Shown here piece by piece: positions 1 through 11,400 of a stretch of 64,000 bases of DNA; within the stretch, counting starts at the first letter, position 1, and every line of letters starts with the position of its first letter. A model generated the notes under the pieces. That model saw only the letters and a program-made list of their open reading frames with translations. It was not told where the DNA came from and did not search any database. The stretch is from Ciona savignyi (Eukaryota; Chordata; Ascidiacea; Phlebobranchia; Cionidae). Where the stretch lies: assembly GCA_000149265.1 (NCBI GenBank), contig CH003275.1:1797289-1861288 (forward strand), given 5' to 3'. Made by a program: the position numbers and the translations under genes.

Positions 1-1554
1 TGTTGTTTATAAGGGTTAAAAGCCTAACGTTATGACACTGTTAATATATTGGAATTCCCACAATATATTTGCTTGTTTGATAAAAAACATGGAAGTATGA
101 TGCGTTTTGGGAGGGATTAGTGATACAAAAAATGACTTTATTCATTGATTTATTACCCTAAATATTTAATCCATGCTATTCTTTCCACTTGGAAAGTCTA
201 AATTAAAGAGTGTTTTCTATGCGTTCAGTACATTGGAGTTAAAATGACTTACTTAAATGAATCGTTTGTTTGTTTGTTTGTTAGTATATTAAAAAATATT
301 AAACTAAGGTTACATTTTTAACTGCTCTGTATATGGGTGGGGAACCAGTGCGAATTTACAGGATATAATGTTTATTGAAGTTGTATCCGCTATGAATTGG
401 TGAATTAAACTTCATTTGTACTGTTGCAGGTTCGCAAGAAGTAAAAGTGGCTTTCAAAAGACCATTATTCTGTAAATATATTGAAACAACTCAAAACAAA
501 CTTTTGGAAAACATCATTTTACAGCGAGTAGAATTGTCCACGGATTTACACTGCCGCACTTGAAATAAACCTCTTATTTCAAATTTATTTGTGACTTTTT
601 ATAATTGTGTACGCAAGGTTAGTAAAAATAAAGAAGGTTTAGGAGGCGTCCAACTAATTATTCTCCCTATCTTTTTAATGCAAACTGACCTCACAAAAAC
701 AGATGAAAATAATGGCCGCGTTCAGTATTCGTCTACATGACCGTTCATACCTTGCTAGTATTGACAACAATGCAACGCAATGAGCAAATCGCCATACAAC
801 GCCCGAAGCAAGAACATACAACAGACAAAGAAAGTAAATGACCGAAGTCGGTCAACCTGAAACAAGCTTATAGAGCAACTAAACGAGAACCGTGAAAACG
901 ATGGAAGGGCGTATATGTTAGGTGTTTTAGATAAACGTGTAAGAATGGTAATAATAATGCTGGACAGTCCGTTAACTGAAAAATGAAATAAGAGTGAAAC
1001 GAGTGATTGAAAATGCAGTATGCAGCCATTCAGAAGGTACTTGTTTTGTTTTTTTGCGACCGTACCCGACATGGCTGTAATTCTGCTAACGCTGAACTAA
1101 TACAGGAATACTTAGATAGTAATTAGGATATACAGGAGATGATATAAAGTTAAGTATAATTAAAATAAATTGGGCACTGTAAACTTGTAAAAAGTCTAAA
1201 AAAATACAATAGTGGTATTAGTTTGTGTGAAATTGATGTACACTTTGCCACCCCAAAAATTCATTGCTCGACCCCAGTTTCGGAACGCTGGTTTATGTCA
1301 TATTGGAGGGATAGAATATTATATGACGCTGGTGATTTGTAAAGTGTAAGCCGACCGAATCATAAGCATTTATTAACATTGTATTATATACGCAGCAATA
1401 TATAATATACACGTCAATGTTGTAGACGTGTCAGGCTTTATTTATTTTAATCGTAACCACATACGTAACAGTGAGAGGGTGCATGCTGTTTTATTTGGAA
1501 TAAATCACCCTTATATTTAGGTGAATAAAGTTAGTGTAAATAGTCAACTTTAAA
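1..1554. other. Intergenic region before the zinc-finger gene
   Basis: AT-rich sequence with no supported full gene. A 105-codon open frame on the minus strand (755-1072) has low-complexity hydrophobic and serine content, no domain I recognise and no splice context, so I treat it as chance. An acceptor-like site with five codons and a stop lies at 430-444 (listed separately). AATAAA motifs occur near 564 and 628. Confidence 0.6.
430..444 (+). CDS. Possible last coding exon of a gene starting upstream of the window
   Basis: A splice-acceptor-like tract ending TTGCAG at 424-429 is followed by GTT CGC AAG AAG TAA, which would encode Val-Arg-Lys-Lys and a stop. AATAAA follows at 564-569, a plausible distance for a poly(A) signal. 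This arrangement is what a short terminal exon would look like, but so little sequence could occur by chance. No homology can be assigned. Confidence 0.2.
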   Translation, partial: VRKK

Positions 1555-2835
1555 ATGAACAAAAAATCATGTGTCGTTCCTTTTCATTTGACAGCATACC
1601 AACAAACTCAGGCACAAGCGATGCCTTACGAATGCAATTCGTGTAAGAAATCGTTTCAAAGCGCATATGATTTGAAAAGACACCAAATAATTCACATTGG
1701 AGAGAAACCTTACAAATGCAACGTGTGTGAAAAATCATTTCAATTTGCAATAACTTTAAAATCACACAAAAGAATTCATACTACAGCGAAACCTTACAAA
1801 TGCAATGTGTGTGAAAAATCGTTTAACCAAGTATGTTATTTGAAAAGGCACCAAAGGATTCATACTGGAGAAAAACCTCACAAGTGCAATGTGTGTGAAA
1901 AGTCGTTTAAACAAGCAGGTCATTTAAAAACACACCAAAGGATTCATACTGGAGAAAAACCTTACAAATGCATTGTGTGTAAAAAATCGTTTAACCAAGC
2001 ATGTCTTTTGAAAAGACACCAAATAATTCACACTGGAGAAAAACCTTACCAATGCATTGTGTGTAAAAAATCGTTCACGCAAGCAGGTCATTTGAAAAAC
2101 CACCAAATAATTCACACTGGAGAAAAACCTTACAAATGTAATGTTTGTGAAAAATCTTTTCTAGAAGCAGGTCATTTGAAAAGACACCAAATGATTCATA
2201 CTGGAGAAAAACCTTACAAATGCAGTGTTAGTGAAAAATCGTTAACACGAGCATGCGATTTGAAAAGACACCAAATGATTAACACTGGAGAAAAACCTCA
2301 CAAATGCAATGTGTGTGAAAAGGCGTTCACACGAGCAAGTAATTTGAAAAGACACCAAATAATTCACACTGGAGAGAAACCTTACAAGTGCAATGTGTGT
2401 GAAAAATCGTTCACACGAGCATGGGATTTGAAAAGACACCAAATGATTAACACTGGAGAAAAACCCCACAAATGCAATGTGTGTGAAAAGGCGTTCACAC
2501 GAGCAAGTAATTTGAAATCACACAAAAGAATTCATACTACAGCGAAACCTTACAAATGCAATGTGTGTGAAAAACCGTTTAACCAAGTATGTTATTTGAA
2601 AAGGCACCAAAGGATTCATACTGGAGAAAAACCTTACAAATGCAGTGTGTGTGAAAAATCAGTTCAATTTGCAAGTACTTTAAAAGCACACATAAGAATT
2701 CATACTGCAACGAGGCCTTACAAATGCAATGTTTGTGAAAAATCGTTTAAACAAGCAGGTCATTTAAAAAAACACCAAATGATTCATACTGGAGAAAAAC
2801 CTTACCAATGTAACGCAAAGACACAGACTGGCTAG
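1555..2835 (+). CDS. C2H2 zinc-finger protein with 14 tandem fingers
   Basis: This 426-residue frame encodes a near-uninterrupted array of C2H2 zinc fingers with TGEKP-type linkers, starting at about residue 24. Proteins of this kind bind DNA in the nucleus; the target cannot be read from the sequence. Fourteen 28-residue units are present, followed by a cut-off fifteenth (YQCNAKTQTG then stop). Finger 8 is degenerate: its second Cys is Ser and its last His is Asn. Finger 10 also ends in Asn instead of His. No KRAB, BTB or SCAN domain is visible, so an N-terminal exon may be missing, or this is a finger-only protein. An acceptor-like TTTAG near 1519 would allow an upstream exon. AATAAA at 2917-2922 is a likely poly(A) signal. 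Fingers 2-3 and 11-12 are almost identical at the DNA level, a sign of recent internal duplication. Confidence 0.85.
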   Translation: MNKKSCVVPFHLTAYQQTQAQAMPYECNSCKKSFQSAYDLKRHQIIHIGEKPYKCNVCEKSFQFAITLKSHKRIHTTAKPYKCNVCEKSFNQVCYLKRHQRIHTGEKPHKCNVCEKSFKQAGHLKTHQRIHTGEKPYKCIVCKKSFNQACLLKRHQIIHTGEKPYQCIVCKKSFTQAGHLKNHQIIHTGEKPYKCNVCEKSFLEAGHLKRHQMIHTGEKPYKCSVSEKSLTRACDLKRHQMINTGEKPHKCNVCEKAFTRASNLKRHQIIHTGEKPYKCNVCEKSFTRAWDLKRHQMINTGEKPHKCNVCEKAFTRASNLKSHKRIHTTAKPYKCNVCEKPFNQVCYLKRHQRIHTGEKPYKCSVCEKSVQFASTLKAHIRIHTATRPYKCNVCEKSFKQAGHLKKHQMIHTGEKPYQCNAKTQTG

Positions 2836-3398
2836 GAAGTGTCAACCACACGTTATACACCGCTATTTTCTGCATGCCTGGTTACCTAACCCCCATGGTA
2901 TATATTTTACTGAGTAAATAAAGTTTGTCACTGCATGCAAAAACTTATGGGAGATTACTAAACCAAACTTGATATCCATGTTTTTGAATAAAGTATTCAT
3001 GCTTTTTTTTACAAAAATGGACATTAATTAAAACAAAAAAATTATTAGTTTTTAAATTATTGCGTCCTTTAGGGTAAACTTAGATTTTGAAGTAAATTTT
3101 CTTTTCCAGTTCTAAAATTTCAACAAAAAGAAAACTCGACAAAAATGTCTAAATGCAGTGAACCGTTCATTGTTCGTACATTTTTCGGAAAGCGAATTTT
3201 TCTTAGGCTTATTTAACCACAAATTTCCATTCCATATCGAATACCGATTACCTAACCCGCTAAATTCTTTGTTTATTTTTATTCTTGTTAGTATCGGGCG
3301 TTAAAGCATACTAATTACTGATTTGAGTGCGGTTCAGTGTTAGGTGAATTTCCTGGAAAATGGCCCATGGTAGGAATAAGATATCTCTCTTTTTAATA

Positions 3399-3625
3399 GA
3401 ATATTTATGTTTATCCCCGTGAATGAGAAACCAAGTGGGTTAACACACGTGTAATCGTCAGATCACCGCGCGCCAACTGTCGGGTTACGGGAGCTATTAT
3501 AGTGTGTTGTGTATGATTAATATGTTCCTTCAATTTAGTATAACCCATAAATCCGCTGGGTTCAGACAATGTCCGTCAAGTGCCTTTCCTAAGGACACAG
3601 CCGACTAGGACTTCAGCTCGAATTG
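3399..3625 (-). repeat. tRNA-derived SINE, minus orientation, head missing
   Basis: Reverse-complement match to the window's main SINE: TATCC tail, 'cccattcacggggataaa' block, AACACACTGCAATAG block, then the block complementary to GTGTCCTTGGGCAAGG. The tRNA-like head is lost or too diverged to see. Confidence 0.75.
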
Positions 3626-4029
3626 TTCAATTTTTCCTTTTAAATGAAAAGTAAATAGGTGTGATCAGCAGTTTCAATGAAATTAGATTTCTGTTGATTT
3701 CTAGGAAAAAGTTAGGGACATATGTATGGGGAAACACATCCATTTAATGCTCGCGCTCACGCTCTACAACTTTTCTCTTGGGAGCCGCTTGTAGCTGGCA
3801 ATCCATGCAAGAAAGTGTACCCGAATTTAATAAACTTACCAAATTAAAAGTTACACTAACTAGATTGCTGTCCTCAGACAAGGCCCGAAACGGACATTAC
3901 TTGAACCTGGTGAATTAATAAATTCTACTAAACTGAAGAAACGGCTTGATGATACACTACATACATCTGTTGAGAATCAGGTTCTTTAGTGGTCGGTTGG
4001 CGTGCTTATACCTATAGCACTAAATCTGA

Positions 4030-4400
4030 CCTGAGATCTCCAACTAATCAGACTCCGAATTGACTCCGTCTCGGAAGGTTTCTTTACTGTATCTTATAAA
4101 CTAATACAGTGAAACAAATGCAGTTAAACTGATTGACTGGACATGCCCGGAGCCAAGCTACAAGCAAGCAATTTATTTTGGACCTTATTCCAAAACGCGA
4201 TTTCGATTATCTACTACAATAAGTTTATACACACAACGCTTGTATGGCACAATGTGTGGGAAAGATCATATAGGAAATGTTGGGAATAATAGCGCGTTGG
4301 CACGCGGAGGAAATGATTTACAAGGTTTTTGGAACAGGCGCACACAGATGTGTAGCATACAATAATGACTTACTTAAACAAACATGACACAAGCCGCGAA
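4030..4400 (+). repeat. Diverged interspersed repeat, family also seen at 28660-29440
   Basis: Shared order of segments with the copy near 29 kb: GGTTTCTTTA, ACAGTNNAAT, AACTGATT, a CCAAGC block, TTTATACACACAA, ATGTGGGAAA and ATTTNACAAG-type stretches. Similarity is patchy, so this is an old copy. No coding capacity is seen. The class of element is not clear. Confidence 0.5.
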
Positions 4401-5419
4401 AGTCACTACACATCCTATACTACAATCTAGATTTTGGAGACTATACTCCGCCGCTTTATAAAATTTCGCGTTGTACATCAAACCATACTTAATTTAGCAT
4501 GTCAACATTCTACTGGATGGGCTTTGGTTCGAATCTTAATAAGTTGCCTTCTGTCAATGAACATGTATTGACTACAGATATCGTTAAACCAAACTGTATG
4601 TAAAGTCATGAACAGGTGCCGTTTGGCGATTCGTGATACTAATTAATCGTATCCCTATGTGAACAGAAGACGGCGAGTGCCTTTCTCGTGTTTTTGGCTA
4701 GTCACGAAAGTAAATATTTTGCCTAGTCACGATAGGATATCCCCTATTTTGCAACTGTGGCGTCTATTATGCTTCTGATAAATGTAAATGTAGTACAAGC
4801 AGCACATAGACACAGCGTTATTAATAAATCCATATTTTGTTTCAACTGTCTTTTTTAATTAAAAAATATCCATTTAGCATTTACGGAGGGGTTCTCAGCG
4901 TCTATCAAAGAAAGTTTTAAAAGCAGATTCATTCTTAAATTTGGTAAGTAAAATTTTGAGGTGTAGTTGGCTAACAAGGGGATTGAATTATCGTAGGGCT
5001 GCTTACATACTCGACTTACACATGTAAATACAAATCCTGGGTATTCCCCGATGTAACTCAGCAAAACACTCACGGTCTTCTACTTATTACATCTAATTTG
5101 CATTGATATTAAATAATGTATAGGTATAGCCCAATTTAACACATAGTGGAAACTGTACAAGCGCTTCAGTAATGAAGCCGACATTTTAAGGTATAGAATA
5201 AAATGGTTACAATCTAATCTCAAACCTTTTTTGACATGCTGAGATTTATGGATACAGAGAGGACGTGTCAGAATGTTGTTTTATGACTGACTTGTCCCAT
5301 TTAGTACCAATCCTACATAAATATCGGCACTGTTTTAGTGTGTGCTATTGTTACTATTAATTACTGACTTAAAAGTTAAAATAAATAACCATTTGTCATA
5401 ATTAAAGCTATACTTTTAA

Positions 5420-6448
5420 ATGGGCCTATTTATTGTAGATTGGAAGATGTCGACAGTTAAGATGATCAATAATCATTTTATATCATTTACTGATGTAAAA
5501 ACTGCTTACAGAATAATAAAACCAGTTGTACACCTTACTCCATTACTACAATGCAATGCAATTAGTGAAATGGCGGGGAAAAGTGTCTTTCTCAAAGCTG
5601 AAAACCTGCAAAAGACTGGGTCTTTTAAAATAAGAGGAGCAACAAATGCATTGGCACACATTGCAAAAATGAATGATGTGAAATGTGTAGTCACACACAG
5701 TAGTGGAAACCATGGGCAAGCTGTTGCAAAAGCAGCTCAGCTATACAGTATACCTTCATATATTGTAATGCCAACCACTTCACCCAATTGCAAAAAAGAA
5801 GCTGTAAAATCTTATGGTGGAAATGTTATCGAATGCCCTCCAACTGAAAGGGACAGAGTGCAACATGCTGAACAGGTTGTGAAAGAAAATCTTGGGGTTT
5901 TTATAGACGCAAGCCAAGACCCACTTGTCGCTGCTGGGCAGGGTACTATAGCAATGGAAATGCTGGAGCAGAACCCTAATTTGGATGCAATTATTGCACC
6001 TGTTGGCGGGGGTGGTATGATTAGTGGTATTGCTGTTGCCGCAAAAGCTTTAAAGCCAGCCATAAAAGTATACGCCGCTGAACCAGAAGTTGCAAATGAT
6101 TGCTATCTTTCAAAAATCAATGGGAAAAGGACTCCACTTGCTGAAACACCTGTCACAATTGCTGATGGTGTGAAAGTCAACATTGGTGAAAATTCTTGGC
6201 CGATTATCCACGATTTAGTAGACGATGCTGTCACTGTTTCTGAGCTGGAAATTAAACGTGCAACCGTACTTGTATGGGAACGAGCTAAAATGGTAATAGA
6301 ACCAACATCTGGTGTTGGAGTAGCAGCTCTTATTGGTAAAAACATTAAGTCGGCCAATGGATATGACAAAGTACAAAATATTGGAGTTGTTTTGTGTGGA
6401 GGCAATGTGGATTTAGCAGCAATTGTTAAAATTGTTGCTGATGTCTAG
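5420..6448 (+). CDS. SRR: Serine racemase (PLP-dependent), intronless
   Basis: Serine racemase converts L-serine to D-serine with pyridoxal phosphate, and in animals can also eliminate water from serine to give pyruvate. It belongs to fold-type II PLP enzymes, next to threonine dehydratase. The 342-residue product matches the family's usual length (about 340). Key parts are visible: the PLP lysine in SFKIRGA (K70), the SSGNHGQA motif with the catalytic serine (S95), the glycine loop GGGGM for the PLP phosphate (196-200), AAEPEVANDC, ADGVK, and SGVGVAA with CGGNVDL near the end. Three ATGs compete: 5420, 5447 and 5462. The third, starting MINNHFISF, lines up best with vertebrate starts, so the first 9-14 residues may not be translated. 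The CDS has no intron although vertebrate SRR is split. The stop is TAG at 6446. A threonine dehydratase is less likely because no ACT domain follows. Confidence 0.93.
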   Translation: MGLFIVDWKMSTVKMINNHFISFTDVKTAYRIIKPVVHLTPLLQCNAISEMAGKSVFLKAENLQKTGSFKIRGATNALAHIAKMNDVKCVVTHSSGNHGQAVAKAAQLYSIPSYIVMPTTSPNCKKEAVKSYGGNVIECPPTERDRVQHAEQVVKENLGVFIDASQDPLVAAGQGTIAMEMLEQNPNLDAIIAPVGGGGMISGIAVAAKALKPAIKVYAAEPEVANDCYLSKINGKRTPLAETPVTIADGVKVNIGENSWPIIHDLVDDAVTVSELEIKRATVLVWERAKMVIEPTSGVGVAALIGKNIKSANGYDKVQNIGVVLCGGNVDLAAIVKIVADV

Positions 6449-8459
6449 CATGATGCAATATCAAGGTGGACTCGTAAAAGCCTGGGATAGGATACTACTG
6501 AAAAAATTGTATTTCCTGGATAAGTAAAAGATTTGTTAAAAAATTATATATATGTTAAAAACCCATCTCCACATTCGAAGTTGTTTTAAAGCTTTGATAA
6601 ATATTCTATATTTGCCAACATCCACTAGGTCTGTTGGCATGGCTTTTTTCTGACAGCCATATAAAATTGTTTGGAAGTTTTCTAAAGTTCCCAAATCAAA
6701 ATTTGTAGTTAAACTAGTGCTTTAGCTTTATTTTAGGAGCTGTCCAATTATGATAATATTTTTAAAATGATTTTAACTTTAATCAGCTCAACTATATGTT
6801 GGATGAGTAGCATTGTCAATTCTTTGTAATTTTGAAAAGGCGAAATAGCTGACTTGTGAGGTTGGTAATGAACCTATTGACATCAGGCAAAAGCTACACA
6901 AATTTGAAAAGAATATACCCACACTCAACATGGAATCAGTTTCTGCTAGCAGAAACAAAACTGTAACAATCAGGTTAAAAGTTTAACAAATATCAGTTAA
7001 CACTTCAACCCAATATGAGTTTCTACTGTCATATCATTACATGTACACTTAACTAAACTCCATTTGATCCATTAGCTGTTAAAAAATGTTGATGTACAAT
7101 CAGATTGCACTTAATTTTTTTGCTATTGCTACCACATCTTTTAACTTTGGTGCACATGAAAATCATCCATACTTCTCAAACCAGACTTAAACTCATATAA
7201 CACACCTACGATTATGGCAGACCTATAAAACCGATATCCAAACACAATTCATCTTCGAGCATTTCAATGAGATAACATGGGTATTGTGTCCTAAGTATGG
7301 GGTTATCAAGGTTAATTTTATAGTTTTCCTTTTAGGTTCTACAATTGTTTGGTTTTAATTTGAAATACAATTAGCCTACTCAATTATAAATTTAATAAAA
7401 AAAGGTGGATTGTGAAAGAAATTTAATGTTCAAATGTGTGATATGGTTGGTTCATAAATATGTTTTTTTTTAATCAACAAATAATTTTATGTATGTGCAT
7501 TAAACTAATAAGGTGTTTTATTGATGTTGTATTGAGAATAGTTCTATGCATTCTGGTAGTATAATAATGAGTGTTTTAACTGTTTTTTCTGTATATTGTG
7601 TTGCCACTAATTTTACAATAAATCATAATTATTAATACTGTATCTTCCAAATAAAACAACAGTTATTTATCAACTTAATGTAACAAAAGACCTGTTGACT
7701 TCAGCAAGTTATCACCAACACATGATGTCTATGATTCAAAGGTTATTACTGGTACATTATTATTATGATCTTACGGGTTTAATGAGTAATTGCACTCTGC
7801 AATATAGATGTTTAATTTTACACTTAAGTTTCCTTTTACGACTACTTTAAATCCACATTTATACCATATATATATCCAAGTCTATGAAAATCTTAAAATC
7901 CGTTGGGAAGTTTTGTTTTTTGTGCTTTGATCATTTTAGACAGGTGAGCAAATCCTTTTTTCCGTGTATTTAAGTTTAAATATCATGTTATAATATTTTT
8001 GTAAATATTTAATCATTTAATTTTTATTGTTACAAACGTATTTTGAAATGCTTTTACATCGTACATAATAAAAATATATTTTTAGACGTGAGAAATCGGC
8101 TTGAATACAATAGAGCAACAGTAAATATTTAGTTAACAATCCGATCATGTACGTAACGTGCAATAGACCTAAGTCGTTTGTATGAATCACGTGCGCTTGT
8201 ATCACGGGTGCAAATGGTCACGAGGTATTGTGACGTCAGAAAGAGAAAAACAGCACTTACGCTCTACGGACGTACGCTTGGCTGAGTAATGATATATTAT
8301 AAGACTCTTGCTTTGTGTTGGAAACAGTTCAGTTGACGTTTTAAGACATTATGTGCCACAGTGTGTTGTCGTTTGATTTCTGAAAATTGTTTTGCTTTAG
8401 ACAGGTTTGCCAGGACTTTTATATATACGTGCTTTTTGTATTACGAATTAATTTTTAAA
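6449..8459. other. SRR 3' flank and syntenin upstream region
   Basis: AT-rich, with no supported gene. The SRR 3' UTR and the syntenin promoter and 5' UTR must fall here. AATAAA motifs occur near 7617 and 7654. TTTGCTTTAG at 8391-8400 is acceptor-like and could mark a 5' UTR intron or a spliced-leader acceptor for syntenin. TGACGTCA at 8231-8238 is a perfect CRE-type palindrome about 225 bases before the syntenin ATG. Confidence 0.5.
8231..8238. promoter_or_regulatory. CRE-like palindrome TGACGTCA upstream of syntenin
   Basis: A perfect 8-bp CREB/ATF consensus lies about 225 bases upstream of the syntenin start codon, in a locally GC-richer stretch. The position suits a promoter element. Function is inferred from the motif only. 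Confidence 0.4.
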
Positions 8460-11400
8460 ATGTCTCTTTATCCGTCGCTTGAAGATATGAAAGTGGATCA
8501 GGCCATTCGGGTAAGTTAAACTTTGTCATGCCAAATTAAACAATTAGTGTGCTGAAACATTTCCAAGTAATTTGTTTTATGGTAAAACCAAGTCTCAAAA
8601 TCCCAATACCGGTAATGTTTTGTTGTGTATACAACTGGAAACGATATAGACACAGTAGGTCTATTGCCTTTAATACTAGTCACAGCTTAAAACAGTATAT
8701 ATTGGTACAGTGTTGTAATTTTATCTGTTTTAGATTGTTTTCTGTAAAAACTTTATTAGTGCTGATTAACTGTTACCTTCTGGTTATATATAGTATAGTG
8801 GGAGTGGCATAAGCAGATACAACTGAAATAGTTGTTATTTTCTATTGTGTCTAACTGTTTACCATTACCAATATTCTACTACGTATTAACATAGTAAATA
8901 TGTCTTTAATTCGGTCTTCACCATTTTCTGATTGGACATCGCACGTTACGGATGTCGTGTATCAGCACTGGTACAAAATTTATTCCACTCTGTGCAAGAT
9001 GATATAACATTTCTCCAATTCCGCATATATGAAAATAACTTATATTACTGTAGGGTTGAAATGAATATAGTTTTTATTCTAACTACAAAAAACTAATCTA
9101 AAAAAATTGAATAACTAATCTTAAAACCACAATACAGGGCCAAACCCAGCAGTATAATGACCATGCAATGGCACTGCACTTGCAGAATCAGGAAGTAGCT
9201 GCAGCACAACAGCAACAACAACAACAACAAGGTTAGTATTGAACGTTGCTTAATGTTTTAATGACTCTTTTGGCCTTTGCCAAGATAATAAACAAAAATG
9301 TTTTAATTTTTAGTACCGGTATAAACACAGTTTTCAAGCTTTATATGAAGCAGTTGGTTTTTCCATACTTTCTAAATAAATACATTTCTAAATAAAAATC
9401 TAATTTACAACCTGAATAAAATTCCTTTTCAACAGGCCTGCATCAGCCTGGTGTTGCACCACCTGCGACCACGCAAGTCAAGGGTTTGTACCCTTCACTT
9501 GACGAATACATGGGTTTGGATTTGAAATCAAACGAGGTGCAAAATCAATTTGCTGTTGTACCACAAACTCAATATGGACCTCCTGCTATTCCGCAACAAC
9601 AAACACCATCACAAATTGCTGGTAAGCAAATAAACTAGATAGTAATTATAAAGCGATGATTCTTTTTGGTAAACTATATAGGCTAATGACAATTAATTTA
9701 AAACTTGTTCTATTAAAAACATAGCCATTTATTAGTTGAGATTTTATAAATTTGGATTACAAACAAACAAATAACTAGTACTGGTATATACATTTTATAT
9801 GATCATTTAAAGGAATTAATAAAGCACAGTAGCACAACATAGCCCATATTTTTCCCAATTAATCCACAAAATTGTTTTCTAATTTTAATATATACTATAC
9901 CACCAGGTATGGTATATAAACATTTCAAAGATATTAGCAGATCACAGTAGCACAACGTAGCCTATATTTTCCTTAATTAATTCACAGAATTTTGAATTGT
10001 TTTCTAATTTTAATATATACCTTTTCACCAGGTATGGTTGCCCCAGTGAGCCAACAAGGTATTGTTGGAATGCAACGTGCGGAAATTAAACAGGGAATTC
10101 GAACTGCTATCCTTTGCAAGGATGGCAAGGGAAAAGTTGGGCTTCGAATTAAATCCGTAGACAAGGTATGTTGTGTATTTCATCACATAGTTAAAGTGCG
10201 AAGTGCATAAATAGCATTAAATATTGCAATTGCAGTTTAAATATTGCGATTGTAATGAAATCTTGCATTTTGTGAGAGGTTAATCCATTTGTAATTTGTA
10301 AAAAAAAACTTGGGCTCCAATGACATATCGATAATCGGGATAAATTCGATACAAATAAAGTATTGAGAATATCGTACCACATACCCGTTATTTTACCACA
10401 GTCCACGGAAACTTTGCAAGACCTCCTTGCAAGTGTGTCTTAAGTTAATTGTTAAAATTAGCATTTATGCAATCACAAACGCATTGTTATGGTGAATACA
10501 TAGCAACACTTGTTATTGTGATGTAATGATCAAGACAACGTAGTCCTTTGATATTATGATTGTGTTTATTCATACAATGGTTTAAGCGGTTATAGTACCA
10601 TACATTTTGATTTATACAAGATAACTTTCCCTGCTTACAGACTTAGCATAATCCTGTTTACTCACGATAATCGTGATTATTGTGATTTGTAAACTATTTT
10701 TGAAAAGTATGGTTGCAGAACTATTAAATACCATTATAGTAAATATCATCATATGGTAAACCTTAGAAAACCATGTATTTTATGATTTAATTAAAAACTA
10801 AATTTTGGCCGAAAATCTTAATATATTTTCTCCAAATTTCAGGGTATTTTTGTGGCATTTGTGAGCAAAGGATCACCTGCTTCTCTTGGAGGACTGAGGT
10901 TCGGTGACCAATTGCTGCAAATTGACAACGAAACTCTGGCTGGTTACAGCACTGATAAGGCCACCAAGCTCTTGAAAAAAGCTGACCCTAAAAGAATCGA
11001 ATTTGCAATTCGCGACAGGTAAAAATTAAATAAATGAAATTAATTGTAGCTTTTAAAAAACAGTAATAGGAGGTTGACGAGGGAAATGCATAAAAAAGTA
11101 AACAAGAGTAAAAAAATGTTTCAAACTTAATTTTTAAATGAAGCTTATTTTTCAAAACCTAGCTGCCCGCATAGATTGTACAGATTGCTAAAGCATATGC
11201 CATGTAAAAAACAGATTTCTTCTATAAACCTTTTCTACTGCACTTTAAATTATTCATGTTTTTACATTATTTGTAGACCATTTGAGCGAACTGTGACGCT
11301 CCAGAAAGACAGTTCCGGCCATGTAGGTTTTATCTTCAAAGAGGGCAAAATTACTTCACTTTTCAAAGACTCTTCGGCAGCAAGAAACGGTCTTCTCATT

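Larger units (their letters stand above)
2836..5419. other. Intergenic region with repeat copies
   Basis: No gene is supported between the zinc-finger stop and SRR. The region holds a minus-oriented SINE copy (about 3399-3625) and a diverged interspersed repeat (about 4030-4400) that is also present near 28660-29440. The promoter and 5' UTR of SRR should lie close to 5420, but I see no distinctive core element. Confidence 0.6.

Noticed and set aside
755..1072. 105-codon open frame on the minus strand
   Set aside because: Biased, hydrophobic composition with no recognisable domain, no splice context and no neighbour supporting a gene.
1924..2469. Open frames on the minus strand inside the zinc-finger gene
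   Set aside because: They are the antisense of the repeated finger codons; their periodic sequence simply mirrors the 84-base finger unit.
8549..8812. 87-codon open frame after syntenin exon 1
   Set aside because: It lies inside intron 1 and has no domain; the true exon 2 is at 9138.
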